Origin: Chryseobacterium fluminis
GTDB taxonomy: Bacteria; Bacteroidota; Bacteroidia; Flavobacteriales; Weeksellaceae
NCBI RefSeq assembly: GCF_026314945.1
Contig: NZ_CP111121.1
Location: 2,542,001 to 2,606,000 of the forward strand
Direction of reading: 5' to 3'
DNA length: 64,000 nucleotides
In this document: positions 28,206-36,644 of the stretch, one piece after another
Layout of the letters: the number at the start of each line of letters is the position of its first letter
Position numbering within the stretch: the stretch's first letter is position 1
Made by a program: the position numbers and the translations under genes
The notes under the pieces: generated by a model
Told to the model about the DNA's origin: nothing
Databases searched by the model: none
The model's input: only the letters and a program-made list of their open reading frames with translations

Positions 28206-28856
28206 ATGAACACATCAGAAGAAAAGGAAAATTCGCCAGGCCTGAAAAGTGAAAAATGGAGTACCTGGAAAGTTGTGATAACGGTTCTTTGGTTTACCGG
28301 TTTGTTTATCCTCTTTCACGGAATCGGGTATTCAAGAGACAAAGACAGCCTTGATTTTAAGGGTGGTTATTTTGTGATTGGAATTCTTATTGTTGCTCCC
28401 ATTTACCTTTATATCAGATCAATTATTGACAACGAGAAAGGATTTCCTCTGGAAAATTTTAACCGGGATATTGTTGTTCAGGATATAAAACGGTATAAGA
28501 TTTTTGAGGATATTGATCTGACTGACGCTATGATAGAAGATTATGTTTTTGGTATAGGGAAAGATCAAAATGAGTATGTGAATATTTTCTATAACAAAAG
28601 TGATATCGAATTTGTAAAAACTAAAATTACCATTAAATATTATAATAAATCCTTACCGATACTCACCGCATTTACCAATATCGACAAAGCTACATTAAAT
28701 GAAATCTTTCAGAAGAAAGCCTCAACAAAAGTATATCATGATAAATATATTTCAACAAATTATTATCTTGATCTGGAATTTTTGAACAATTTCGATATAA
28801 AATCTGAAAAAACAGAAATTAATTTAATAAAATCTGGTATGCTATGCAATAGATGA
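28206..28856 (+). CDS. Uncharacterised membrane protein, second of the cassette
   Basis: 216 residues, not recognised. A charged N-terminus (about 25 residues) is followed by two membrane helices near 27-45 and 58-77. The remaining soluble part is rich in Ile, Lys, Asn and Tyr and shows no motif. Layout (two helices, then a cytoplasmic or periplasmic domain) resembles the upstream gene and the frameshifted gene at 33251, though sequence similarity is not evident by eye. More AT-rich and Asn/Lys-rich than the housekeeping neighbours. Confidence 0.75.
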   Translation: MNTSEEKENSPGLKSEKWSTWKVVITVLWFTGLFILFHGIGYSRDKDSLDFKGGYFVIGILIVAPIYLYIRSIIDNEKGFPLENFNRDIVVQDIKRYKIFEDIDLTDAMIEDYVFGIGKDQNEYVNIFYNKSDIEFVKTKITIKYYNKSLPILTAFTNIDKATLNEIFQKKASTKVYHDKYISTNYYLDLEFLNNFDIKSEKTEINLIKSGMLCNR

Positions 28857-28897
28857 CCGGAGCAGTTTATTTATAAATTTGAAGCTACAATAAAAAC

Positions 28898-28924
28898 ACA
28901 AAAAAAGCGGAGAAAATCTCCGCC
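28898..28924 (-). terminator. Terminator facing the 28944-29714 gene
   Basis: The minus strand reads GCGGAGA-TTT-TCTCCGC followed by TTTTTTT. It is the inverted near-copy of the aspS terminator and may also stop the plus-strand cassette. Confidence 0.8.
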
Positions 28925-28943
28925 TGTGTATTTAAGTTGTATT

Positions 28944-29714
28944 TTATAAATAATTATTCTGTACCAGCCACGCGGTAATTCTTTTAAGGGTAAGCAAATT
29001 AGGATCAATGCTGGAAGAAACAGAGCCTATTTTATCTTTCTGCGGAATCTGAACTACTTTTCTTACGCTGTCACGGGCTGTAAACAGTTCAAAATTCTGC
29101 GCATTATTGCCACCTGCAAAACTTACTTTAGCAACCATCACGCCATCCGGAACAAAAAACTCATACGTATCCTGCCCACCGATGCTTCCCGTATAGTTGA
29201 AGAAACCGATGGTCTCTCCCTGCTCAATAGAACGGTCCTGCTTCAACTCCACCGGCCAGTTTTTGTTTCGGGAAACCAATGTATAATTAACAGCCGTTCT
29301 TGGTGAGACTCCTTTTGAAGCAATCAACTCCGTTACTTTATTGGCGTTTAAAGTGTTTCCGTCTATAATTCCCCCTTTACCTACTAAATTAACAAACCCT
29401 TTTTCCATTCCTAAGGTTGATAATTTAAAAATTCCAACCTGGTTTGTCGGTAAAAAAGTAAAACGGTAATACATGGTGGTATTGTCATTCCTGTCGCCTT
29501 CAAATTCTGTACTTAAAACAGCGATGATCAATTTTTCGCCGTCCATGGAGTAGAGATTAAAATTTTTCGTCAGGCCCAGATTCTGTTTCTGAACTTCAAC
29601 CTTTCCGATTTTATTGCCATCTACCGCGATGATATTATTTTTATAATCTACCTTTTGTGCAAATGTCAAGATATTGATTCCCAGGACCAATAACAGAGTA
29701 ACAACAGTTTTCAT
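28944..29714 (-). CDS. Exported protein of unknown function
   Basis: 256 residues with a signal peptide (MKTVVTLLLVLGINILTFAQ). The mature part is beta-rich with a YRFTFLPTNQVGIFKL stretch and ends in a helical segment (LLTLKRITAWLVQNN). No recognisable domain, no lipobox, no metal motif. Probably periplasmic. It is divergently arranged with ku, with 174 bases between them. Confidence 0.8.
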   Translation of the reverse strand: MKTVVTLLLVLGINILTFAQKVDYKNNIIAVDGNKIGKVEVQKQNLGLTKNFNLYSMDGEKLIIAVLSTEFEGDRNDNTTMYYRFTFLPTNQVGIFKLSTLGMEKGFVNLVGKGGIIDGNTLNANKVTELIASKGVSPRTAVNYTLVSRNKNWPVELKQDRSIEQGETIGFFNYTGSIGGQDTYEFFVPDGVMVAKVSFAGGNNAQNFELFTARDSVRKVVQIPQKDKIGSVSSSIDPNLLTLKRITAWLVQNNYL

Positions 29715-29850
29715 TATGTACTATATTTTCGGCGCAAATTACAATAATAAGTTTATCAATGATTCACTTTGTTGTAATATTTTCATTATTTTTCTCTATT
29801 TTATTTTAATTCAATGCTTCGATACCACATTTAATATAAATTTATCACTC

Positions 29851-29865
29851 GGCACAATGATTGCA
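29851..29865 (+). promoter_or_regulatory. Sigma-54-type (-24/-12) promoter candidate upstream of ku
   Basis: GGCACAATGATTGCA matches the sigma-54 core GGCAC-N5-TTGCA, with GG (29851-29852) and GC (29863-29864) exactly 10 bases apart. Transcription would begin near 29876, about 13 bases before the ku ATG. No TAnnTTTG box is seen in the same interval on the plus strand. No activator site was identified. Confidence 0.5.
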
Positions 29866-29888
29866 CGCCTTTAACCAAATGTAAGACA

Positions 29889-30674
29889 ATGAAAGCAATT
29901 TGGAACGGTGCCATCGGCTTTGGTTTGGTTAATATTCCGGTGAAAATTTATTCTGCTACAGAAACCAGCAAGCTGGATCTGGATATGCTTGATAAATCTG
30001 ATTTTTCGAATATCAAATTCAAAAGGGTAAACGAAAAAACCGGAAAGGAAGTCAAGTGGGAAAATATTGTTAAGGGTTATCTTATGGAGGATAAATACAT
30101 TATTCTTGATGAGGAAGATTATGAAGCCGCTAGTCCTGAAAAATCTAAAATACTCTCCATTGATCAGTTTGTGAAAGAAGTAGAAGTAGATTCCGTTTAT
30201 TTTGAAAATCCCTATTTCCTGGAACCTCAGAAGAATGGTGAAAATGCTTACAGACTCTTGTTAAATGCTCTCGCTAAAACAAAAATGGTAGGGGTTGGAA
30301 CTTTTGTTCTCAGGGAAAGTGAAGCAATTGGAATGATCCGTCCCTATAATGATGACGTATTAGTCTTAAACAGATTGCGGTTTGCACAGGAGATCAGAGA
30401 TTACAAAGATTTAAAAATTCCTGCCAAGAAAGCGCCCAAACCTGCTGAACTGAAAATGGCAGTGAGCCTTATAGAACAACTCTCGCAGGAATTCGATCCT
30501 GAAATGTATAAAGATACGTACACTGAATCCCTAATGAAAATCATTAAGCAGAAAGCCAAAGGAAAAGGGGTAAAAGCGAAAAAAGCCGAACCTGCAAAAG
30601 AAGGCAAAGTGATCGATCTTATGGCTCAGCTGAAAGCCAGCTTACAAACTCCCAAATCTAAAAATGCATCGTAA
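29889..30674 (+). CDS. ku: Ku homodimer, DNA end-binding protein of NHEJ
   Basis: 261 residues, usual bacterial length. N-terminus MKAIWNGAIGFGLVNIPVKIYSATE is diagnostic; the Ku core continues with KTGKEVKWENIVKGY and the beta-barrel bridge, ending with a Lys-rich tail (KQKAKGKGVKAKKAEPAK) typical of bacterial Ku and used for DNA and LigD contact. It binds double-strand ends and recruits LigD. Its TAA overlaps the ATG of the next gene by one base, so the two are translationally coupled. Preceded by a sigma-54-like promoter. Confidence 0.96.
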   Translation: MKAIWNGAIGFGLVNIPVKIYSATETSKLDLDMLDKSDFSNIKFKRVNEKTGKEVKWENIVKGYLMEDKYIILDEEDYEAASPEKSKILSIDQFVKEVEVDSVYFENPYFLEPQKNGENAYRLLLNALAKTKMVGVGTFVLRESEAIGMIRPYNDDVLVLNRLRFAQEIRDYKDLKIPAKKAPKPAELKMAVSLIEQLSQEFDPEMYKDTYTESLMKIIKQKAKGKGVKAKKAEPAKEGKVIDLMAQLKASLQTPKSKNAS

Positions 30675-31276
30675 TGGCTCTTAAAGATTATAACGAAAAA
30701 CGCAAGTTCGACGAAACCAGTGAACCCAAAGGAAAGACAAAAAAAAGTAAAGACAAGCTTATTTTTGTTATCCAGAGACATGCCGCCTCACGCCTCCACT
30801 ATGATTTCAGGCTGGAGATGGAAGGGGTCCTGAAGAGCTGGGCTGTACCGAAAGGTCCTTCCTTAAATCCGGATGATAAACGCCTGGCGATGATGGTGGA
30901 AGATCACCCTTATGATTACAAAGATTTTGAAGGAAATATTCCGGAGGGAAATTATGGTGCAGGACAGGTCGAAGTCTGGGACAGCGGGACTTACGAACCT
31001 TTAGATCAAAACAGCACTTTATCTGATGAAAAAGAATTGCTTAAAGAACTGAAATCCGGCTCTTTAAAGTTTATCCTGTACGGTAAAAAGCTTAAAGGGG
31101 AATTTGCATTGGTTAAAATGAAAAATGCCGAAAATAATGCCTGGCTTTTAATTAAACATAAGGATGATTATGCAGAGGAAAAATACGATGCTGAAGAAAA
31201 TACGGCCAAAAATTCCCTGGTTACTCAATTTTTAGAGGAAAAAAAAAGCCTAAAAAGCAGCAAAAAGAAGTCATAA
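30674..31276 (+). CDS. ligD: LigD, 3'-phosphoesterase part (5' piece of split ligD)
   Basis: 200 residues: the phosphoesterase (PE) domain of LigD, with RHAASRLHYDFRLEMEGVLKSW, KGPSLNPDDKRLAMMVEDHP and EGNYGAGQVEVWDSGTYEP, holding the His, Asp and Arg metal-binding residues. It trims 3' ends before ligation. The frame ends with a Lys/Ser-rich tail just after a run of nine A (31239-31247). One extra base there, or a -1 slip at A-AAA-AAA, joins it to the ligase-polymerase frame, giving an 845-residue protein of normal PE-LIG-POL layout. So this is either half of a split gene or an artefact of homopolymer calling. Confidence 0.85.
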   Translation: MALKDYNEKRKFDETSEPKGKTKKSKDKLIFVIQRHAASRLHYDFRLEMEGVLKSWAVPKGPSLNPDDKRLAMMVEDHPYDYKDFEGNIPEGNYGAGQVEVWDSGTYEPLDQNSTLSDEKELLKELKSGSLKFILYGKKLKGEFALVKMKNAENNAWLLIKHKDDYAEEKYDAEENTAKNSLVTQFLEEKKSLKSSKKKS

Positions 31277-31317
31277 CTGCTGAAACAAAGCCAAAATTCC
31301 AACGCTTCAATTCTTTA

Positions 31318-33210
31318 GTGGATGAGAAAAAACTGGAGAACTTTATTAAACCGATGCTGGCCAAGCCTTATGAAAAAGCATTTGATGATGAAGACTGGAT
31401 TTTTGAAATCAAGTGGGACGGCTACCGTGCCATTGCCGATCTCAGCAAAAAACAACCCTTATTTTATTCCCGGAACGGAATCTCCTTCTTATCAAAATTT
31501 CAAAAGGTTTCAAAGGATTTCAAAAATCAGAAATATAAAATGATTCTTGACGGAGAAATCGTTGCCTACGATGAAAACGGAAAACCTAATTTTCAATTGC
31601 TGCAGCAGATCGGAGATAATCCTGATCTTGCTCTGACATACCAGGTTTTCGATTTACTATGGCTTAATGGCCATTCCACTGAAGAATTACCGCTGATCCA
31701 ACGTAAAGAGCTTTTAAAAGAAGCGCTTATAGAAACGGATGTTATTAAATACTGTGATCATATCCCGGAAAATGGGATCGACTTTTTCAGTAAAATGAAA
31801 GAAATGAAACTGGAAGGAATGATTGCCAAGAAATGCGACAGTCTGTATGTCGAAAATCTCAGAAGTTCCGACTGGCTAAAGATAAAATTTACCAATACTG
31901 AAGAAGCAATCATCTGTGGATTTACAGAACCCAGAGGTTCAAGAGAAGGTTTTGGAGCATTGATTTTGGGAAAATATATCGACGGTCAGCTTATTTATGC
32001 AGGCCACACCGGAACCGGATTTAATAAGGAATCCATACACGAACTTCATGACAGGCTTAAAAATTTAGTAATAAAATCATCACCCTTTGAAACGGTTCCA
32101 AAAACCAATATGCCGGTAACCTGGACAAAACCCGAATTTGTTTGTGAAATAAAATATTCTGAAATCACGAAAGACGGAATTTTCAGACATCCTGTTTTTA
32201 TAGCTATTCGCGAAGATAAAAACCCAGAAGATATTAATATAATACCCAAAGAAATGAAAGCCAAAACATCTCCAAAGACAACAAAAACTTCTGAAAAAGA
32301 GAAAGAAGTTACTTTAAATAAACATAAAGTAAAATTAACGAATCAGGACAAAATTTATTTTCCGAAAGATGATGTCACCAAAGGGGACGTGATAGAGTAT
32401 TATCAATCTGTGGCAAGTTATATTTTGCCCCATTTAAAAAATCGCCCCTTATCATTAAACCGGTTTCCGAATGGTATAGAAGAACAGGGTTTTTATCAGA
32501 AAGATGCCAGTGACAACATTCCGGAATGGATAAAAACCACACAGGTGTATTCGGAATCCAATGATAAATACATCGACTATATTTATTGCAATGATAAAGC
32601 AACGCTGGCGTATCTGAATAACCTGGGCTGTATTGACCTTAACCCATGGAATGCTGCCCTTCCCGACCTGGACCATCCGGATTTTATGGTTTTGGATCTT
32701 GATCCTTCAAAGAAAAACAGTTTCGATGATGTGATTGAGACTGCACTGCAGGTGAATGAAGTTTTAAAGTCAGTTAAAGTAAAAGGATACTGTAAAACTT
32801 CAGGAAGTACAGGAATTCACATTTACATCCCGATGGGAGCACAGTATGATTTTGACCAGGTCAAAGATTTTGCCCATATTTTGATGAAGCAGGTGAATGA
32901 TAAACTACCGAAGATAACTACATTAGAGAGAAGTCTTCAGAAACGCGATGATAAAAAAATTTATCTTGATTATCTTCAGAACAGAACAGGGCAGACATTG
33001 GCAAGCGTATACAGTATAAGGCCCAAAGAGGGAGCTTCTGTTTCTATGCCTCTGGAATGGGAAGAACTGAAACCCGGGTTAAGACCTACAGATTTTAATA
33101 TTCATAATGCATTGGAAAGAATTAAAGAGAAAGGAGATCTTTTCAAACCGGTTTTAGGGAAAGGAATTGATATGATGAAGGTGCTGGAATTGCTGGGAAA
33201 TATTGAGTAA
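31318..33210 (+). CDS. ligD: LigD, ATP-dependent ligase and primase-polymerase part (3' piece of split ligD)
   Basis: 630 codons counted from a GTG at 31318, but the frame is open back to the A9 tract, with a plausible linker (KPKKQQKEV...FQRFNSLVDEKK), so this is the continuation of the upstream piece. The ligase domain has motif I FEIKWDGYRA (nucleotidylated Lys), DGEIVAYDENG and EGMIAKK, then the OB fold. The polymerase domain (about 340-630) has the DLDPS metal pair, SLNRFPNGI and KTSGSTGIHIYIP. It fills gaps and seals ends in NHEJ with Ku. Whether it is translated on its own from the GTG is uncertain. Confidence 0.87.
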   Translation: MDEKKLENFIKPMLAKPYEKAFDDEDWIFEIKWDGYRAIADLSKKQPLFYSRNGISFLSKFQKVSKDFKNQKYKMILDGEIVAYDENGKPNFQLLQQIGDNPDLALTYQVFDLLWLNGHSTEELPLIQRKELLKEALIETDVIKYCDHIPENGIDFFSKMKEMKLEGMIAKKCDSLYVENLRSSDWLKIKFTNTEEAIICGFTEPRGSREGFGALILGKYIDGQLIYAGHTGTGFNKESIHELHDRLKNLVIKSSPFETVPKTNMPVTWTKPEFVCEIKYSEITKDGIFRHPVFIAIREDKNPEDINIIPKEMKAKTSPKTTKTSEKEKEVTLNKHKVKLTNQDKIYFPKDDVTKGDVIEYYQSVASYILPHLKNRPLSLNRFPNGIEEQGFYQKDASDNIPEWIKTTQVYSESNDKYIDYIYCNDKATLAYLNNLGCIDLNPWNAALPDLDHPDFMVLDLDPSKKNSFDDVIETALQVNEVLKSVKVKGYCKTSGSTGIHIYIPMGAQYDFDQVKDFAHILMKQVNDKLPKITTLERSLQKRDDKKIYLDYLQNRTGQTLASVYSIRPKEGASVSMPLEWEELKPGLRPTDFNIHNALERIKEKGDLFKPVLGKGIDMMKVLELLGNIE

Positions 33211-33250
33211 TTTTTGATATTTTTGTCCGGCCAATTTTCAGCGCATAACA

Positions 33251-33798
33251 ATGAGTGAAGGTATTATAATTGAAATCCCTTTTAATGAAAAAATTGAGAG
33301 AGAAAACCAGAGGTTTTTCTTTAAGTATCTTTGGAAAAGAAAGACTACAGAATTAAAGAAAGCTGTTATTTATTCCATCATCTTTTTAGCGATAGGTTTT
33401 GCTCCATTAAATGATTTTAAACAAAGCCCATACCTTATATTTTTAAATATGTCGGATTTCTCTATATCGGATATATATTTTTAATCGTATATGAATATAT
33501 TCTTTCTAAGAAAAAATTTCATAAGGCTGTTGAAGAAAATATACAGGATGTCAAGAGTGATAAAGATCATAAGGTCAGTATTATTTCTCTGAATGAAAAC
33601 TCGTTAGAAATCAAAACTATCTTTAATAATTTTGGATCTGTCTGGAACAAAATTAATTATAACCTCGTCGATGGTTACCTTATAGTTGGCTTGTTAAAAG
33701 GTAATTTAAATTTTGTTTTTACTAAAAATGAATTTAATAATTCTGATTATGAAACGTTGGTAAACTATCTTCAAAAATATTCCAGGCAAGTGAAATAA
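33251..33798 (+). pseudogene. YcxB-like two-helix membrane protein gene, frameshifted
   Basis: The first frame (ATG 33251) encodes 77 residues and stops at 33484. The second frame is open from before 33424 to a TAA at 33796. Adding one T to the T5 tract (33440-33444) fuses them into about 182 residues: charged N-terminus, helices near 37-55 and 63-80 (KYVGFLYIGYIFLIVYEY), then a soluble C-terminal domain ending FVFTKNEFNNSDYETLVNYL, like the end of YcxB-type proteins. The family call is tentative. Its stop touches the stop of the converging SDR gene with no bases between. Either a genuine decayed gene or a sequencing error. Confidence 0.7.
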
Positions 33799-34530
33799 TC
33801 ATGGCAGCTTCGCCACCACACTCTCAGGCAGTATTTTTAAAATCCAATAAATGAGTTTCCATTTAAAATTCGGAACAATGGTAAAAGAGTTTCCGGCATT
33901 GACAATATGCCCGGCTACATAATCCGGCTCCATCATTAATGATTCATTCAATTGTAAACCTTCATTGATCTTCGTTCTTATATACCCTATCACCAAAGCG
34001 TTGACTGTAATATTCCTGACGGACAATTCCTGTCTCAATCCGGCCAGATAGGTGGTAAAAGCCGCTTTTGTACTTCCGTAAACGAAATTGCTTTTCCGTC
34101 CCCGAACACCTGATAGCGATGATAATCCAACGATTCTTTCTAAATTTCTATTATTGGCATCTGTAGCAATGATATTTAGAATGGAGACCGCTCCCATATA
34201 ATTCACCAACATCATCTGCTGAGCGCCTCTGAAATCTTTCATGGCTTTTTCATTATCCACCAAAAATCCTGCAGCATAAACAACAATATGTGGTTTTACC
34301 GGAAGCTGGTTATAAAATGGCTGATGAGCATCAAAATCAACCGCATCAAAAGACAAAACTTTAACTTTCGAATTCAGATGATTTTCCTGAACAAAATGAT
34401 CCAACGACCCTGTATTTCTGGAGGCGGCTATCACTGAAAATCCTTTTTGAACGTATTGCCTGATGCATTGTTTGGCTACGTCGGAATTGGCCCCCAGAAT
34501 AAGAACGGTTTTAGCAGTGTTTTGATTCAT
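33799..34530 (-). CDS. SDR family NAD(P)-dependent oxidoreductase
   Basis: 243 residues from the Met at 34530 (MNQNTAKTVLILG); a longer in-frame start at 34584 adds unrelated sequence. The Rossmann motif is the variant LILGANSDVAKQC in place of TGxxxGIG. The catalytic residues are Ser in GLSSLSGVRG and the YxxxK pair in YGSTKAAFTTYLAGL. By family it interconverts an alcohol and a ketone; substrate unknown. The glycine-loop variant is found in short-chain enzymes of the DprE2-like kind, a weak hint. Converges directly with the preceding frameshifted gene. Confidence 0.85.
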   Translation of the reverse strand: MNQNTAKTVLILGANSDVAKQCIRQYVQKGFSVIAASRNTGSLDHFVQENHLNSKVKVLSFDAVDFDAHQPFYNQLPVKPHIVVYAAGFLVDNEKAMKDFRGAQQMMLVNYMGAVSILNIIATDANNRNLERIVGLSSLSGVRGRKSNFVYGSTKAAFTTYLAGLRQELSVRNITVNALVIGYIRTKINEGLQLNESLMMEPDYVAGHIVNAGNSFTIVPNFKWKLIYWILKILPESVVAKLP

Positions 34531-34700
34531 GGAACAAAGATATTTTTTAAACGCAAGTTTCACAACTGTTTTCAGGAATAACATAAAACCTATCCTTTAA
34601 CATTAAAAATAAATTGTAATGATTACGAATTCCGGATTCTACACTTTACTCCGAATCACAGCTTTTTAGGAGTTTGAATTCAGACATTCCTGTAAAAGAA

Positions 34701-34731
34701 TCGGCGCGGTGAGCTTTGCTCACCGCGCCGA
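34701..34731 (-). terminator. GC-rich perfect hairpin after yajC, possible terminator or palindromic repeat
   Basis: A 14-base-pair perfect stem TCGGCGCGGTGAGC/GCTCACCGCGCCGA closed by a 3-base loop. It lies 25 bases past the yajC stop. It lacks a clean T tract (minus strand continues TTCTTTT), so the terminator reading is moderate. Confidence 0.55.
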
Positions 34732-34755
34732 AACGTACTGTTTTAAAACTGAAAT

Positions 34756-35133
34756 TTATTTCTTTTCAGTTTCTATTTCTTTTTTGTCTGCTGTGGTTTT
34801 TTCAGCAGCTTTTGCTTTATCCCCGAAACGGTTTTCTGTAAACTCTCTTGATACAGCAGCTTTCTCAAATTTTAATTTTCCCGATAATGTTTCGATCACG
34901 AAGCCATCATCCTGGATCTGGGCAATTCTCCCGTGCAGACCTGAAGTAAGAACTACCCTGGTTCCGACTTTCAACGTCTCCTGAAAGTTTTTTTCCTGCT
35001 TCTGCTTCTTCATCTGAGGTCTTATCATCAAAAAATAAAAACCTACAAACATCACCCCCATCATGATAAGCATCATCGGAGATGAAGAACCCCCGCCCGG
35101 AGCTGCCTGTAAAAATATTGATAACATATTCAT
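34756..35133 (-). CDS. yajC: Sec translocase accessory subunit YajC
   Basis: 125 residues. A single membrane helix (about 18-38, MMLIMMGVMFVGFYFLMIRPQ) followed by the conserved RPQMKKQKQ and the cytoplasmic KVGTRVVLTSGLHGRIAQI. The tail is charged (EKKEIETEKK). YajC associates with SecDF-SecYEG and helps membrane protein export. Third gene of a nusB-DUF1573-yajC operon, an arrangement common in flavobacteria; four bases separate it from the DUF1573 gene. Confidence 0.93.
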   Translation of the reverse strand: MNMLSIFLQAAPGGGSSSPMMLIMMGVMFVGFYFLMIRPQMKKQKQEKNFQETLKVGTRVVLTSGLHGRIAQIQDDGFVIETLSGKLKFEKAAVSREFTENRFGDKAKAAEKTTADKKEIETEKK

Positions 35134-35137
35134 TGAA

Positions 35138-35647
35138 TTAAGGTTGAATATTTGCAGTAAATGTTAATTTGATAGGTGCTTTTTCTACATTGGCAAATAC
35201 ATCAGCATACTTGCTCACGTTTCCGTCAAAGTTTGAAGAGTCAAAATGTAAGGTGATTTTTCCTTTCTTACCCGGTAAAATCGGATCTTTTGTAAAATCC
35301 GGAGCCGTACATCCGCATCCAGGCTTTACTTCAGAGATCACTAAAGGATTAGTTCCCGTATTGGTCACTTCGTACACGTGCTCCACTTTATCTCCCTTTT
35401 TGATATTTCCAAAATCAAAATTATTTTCTGATAAAGCAACAGATGTTGTAGGCTGGTTAGAAACCGGTGCAGCGGCAGCTTCTGTAGTAGCAGAGGCAGC
35501 TGATGAATCGGCAGGAGCCATATTATCAGTTTGAACAGCAGTAGAATCTGCATTAGCAGTAACTTCTGTTCCTGTAGCTTCTTTTTTACAAGAAACTAAA
35601 CCAAGGCCTATGATCGACAAGGCGATAATTGATAACGTCTTTTTCAT
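35138..35647 (-). CDS. DUF1573 lipoprotein
   Basis: 169 residues with a lipoprotein signal (lipid Cys 20, GLVSC). An Ala/Thr/Ser-rich linker (about 25-70) precedes a DUF1573 Ig-like domain (FDFGNIKKGDKVEHVYEVTNTG, then SEVKPGCGCTAPDF with the typical CxC pair). By family it is an envelope protein of the ASPM/SPD-2/hydin-like Ig fold; role unknown. Sits one base after nusB and four bases before yajC. Confidence 0.9.
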   Translation of the reverse strand: MKKTLSIIALSIIGLGLVSCKKEATGTEVTANADSTAVQTDNMAPADSSAASATTEAAAAPVSNQPTTSVALSENNFDFGNIKKGDKVEHVYEVTNTGTNPLVISEVKPGCGCTAPDFTKDPILPGKKGKITLHFDSSNFDGNVSKYADVFANVEKAPIKLTFTANIQP

Positions 35648-35648
35648 G

Positions 35649-36554
35649 TTAAATTCTATTTTGATCTTTACAATATTTATCTAAAATTCCATTAATGAAG
35701 ATATTTGACCGGTCTGTGGCAAATACTTTTGCAATCTCGATATATTCATTAATAACTACTCTTGAAGGCGTAAAAGGAAAATTATCAAGCTCCGCAATAG
35801 CCGTAGATAATATTACTTTATCCATTAACGAAACTCTTTCCAGATCCCAGTTCTCCAGTCTTTCTGAAAGTTTCTTTTCATTTGCTTCCCAATTGTTCAG
35901 TGTATCTCTTAATAATTTGGCAGCAAATGTTTTATCCTCTTCATCTTTAATCATTTTAATTAAAGTTCTGCTTTCCTCCTCTTCTTTCAGAAACCCGATC
36001 GTTTTTTGTACCATTGAATTGGCAATATGAATATCATCATACCATGATAATTCCTTATCTCCAAGATATTCATGGAAATCATCGTTTTCAGCAATATAAC
36101 GCAAAAATAATTTTCCGATAAATTTCTGATCTTCTTCAAAAGAATATTCATCTTCTTTCATAAAATCCTGATAACGCTTTCCGGCAGTGATTCTCTGAAA
36201 GGTTTTCACCAATAAATCATCATGCAGATCCCATTTCAATTGCTTGTGCTGACTTGTAAAGAATAATCTTTCAGGGTTTTCTTCCAGTTTGCGTAACACC
36301 TGATTGTTAATGAATTTTTGGTTAGGGTTAATATCAGCATCAGTCTTCAGGTATTTGTTTTTCCCGATTTCGATCTGATTTTCGGCTAAATCTTTTAGCG
36401 CAACCAAAAAATTAAGCTGGTAGATGTATAAATAATAGATTTTGTCTATTCCGGAGAATAGATTTTTCTCTAAAACATCAAACTTTAAGGGATTCTGGTA
36501 ATAAGAATACACAGTTTGTACTACTTTTTCACGGATTTGTCGTCTTCCTAACAT
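35649..36554 (-). CDS. nusB: Transcription antitermination protein NusB, long Bacteroidetes form
   Basis: 301 residues, about twice the E. coli NusB. The N-terminus MLGRRQIREKVVQTVYSYYQ and the C-terminal NusB helix bundle (about 180-300: VSLMDKVILSTAIAELDNFPFTPSRVVINEYIEIAKVF) are typical; the middle is a lineage-specific helical insert. With NusE it binds boxA RNA and prevents early termination in rRNA operons. First gene of the operon. A TATCTTTG box at 36584-36577 serves as its -7 element. Confidence 0.93.
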   Translation of the reverse strand: MLGRRQIREKVVQTVYSYYQNPLKFDVLEKNLFSGIDKIYYLYIYQLNFLVALKDLAENQIEIGKNKYLKTDADINPNQKFINNQVLRKLEENPERLFFTSQHKQLKWDLHDDLLVKTFQRITAGKRYQDFMKEDEYSFEEDQKFIGKLFLRYIAENDDFHEYLGDKELSWYDDIHIANSMVQKTIGFLKEEEESRTLIKMIKDEEDKTFAAKLLRDTLNNWEANEKKLSERLENWDLERVSLMDKVILSTAIAELDNFPFTPSRVVINEYIEIAKVFATDRSNIFINGILDKYCKDQNRI

Positions 36555-36644
36555 TCAAAGAGCTTTTTTATGGCTGCAAAGATATGAAATTTAAAATTGA
36601 TGAAATTCTTAGTTTACTTGTATTTTCGTAATTTTGTAAACTTT

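Noticed and set aside
31239..31247. Firm claim of programmed frameshifting in ligD
   Set aside because: Two other genes in the window are broken in the same direction at homopolymers, so a sequencing cause is at least as likely; kept only as a testable hypothesis.
34709..34984. Plus-strand frame of 91 codons opposite yajC
   Set aside because: Antisense to a recognised gene; the product has no features and its frame follows from the codon pattern of yajC.
35169..35534. Plus-strand frame of 121 codons opposite the DUF1573 gene
   Set aside because: Shadow of a lipoprotein gene with strong family support; no promoter or homology recognised.
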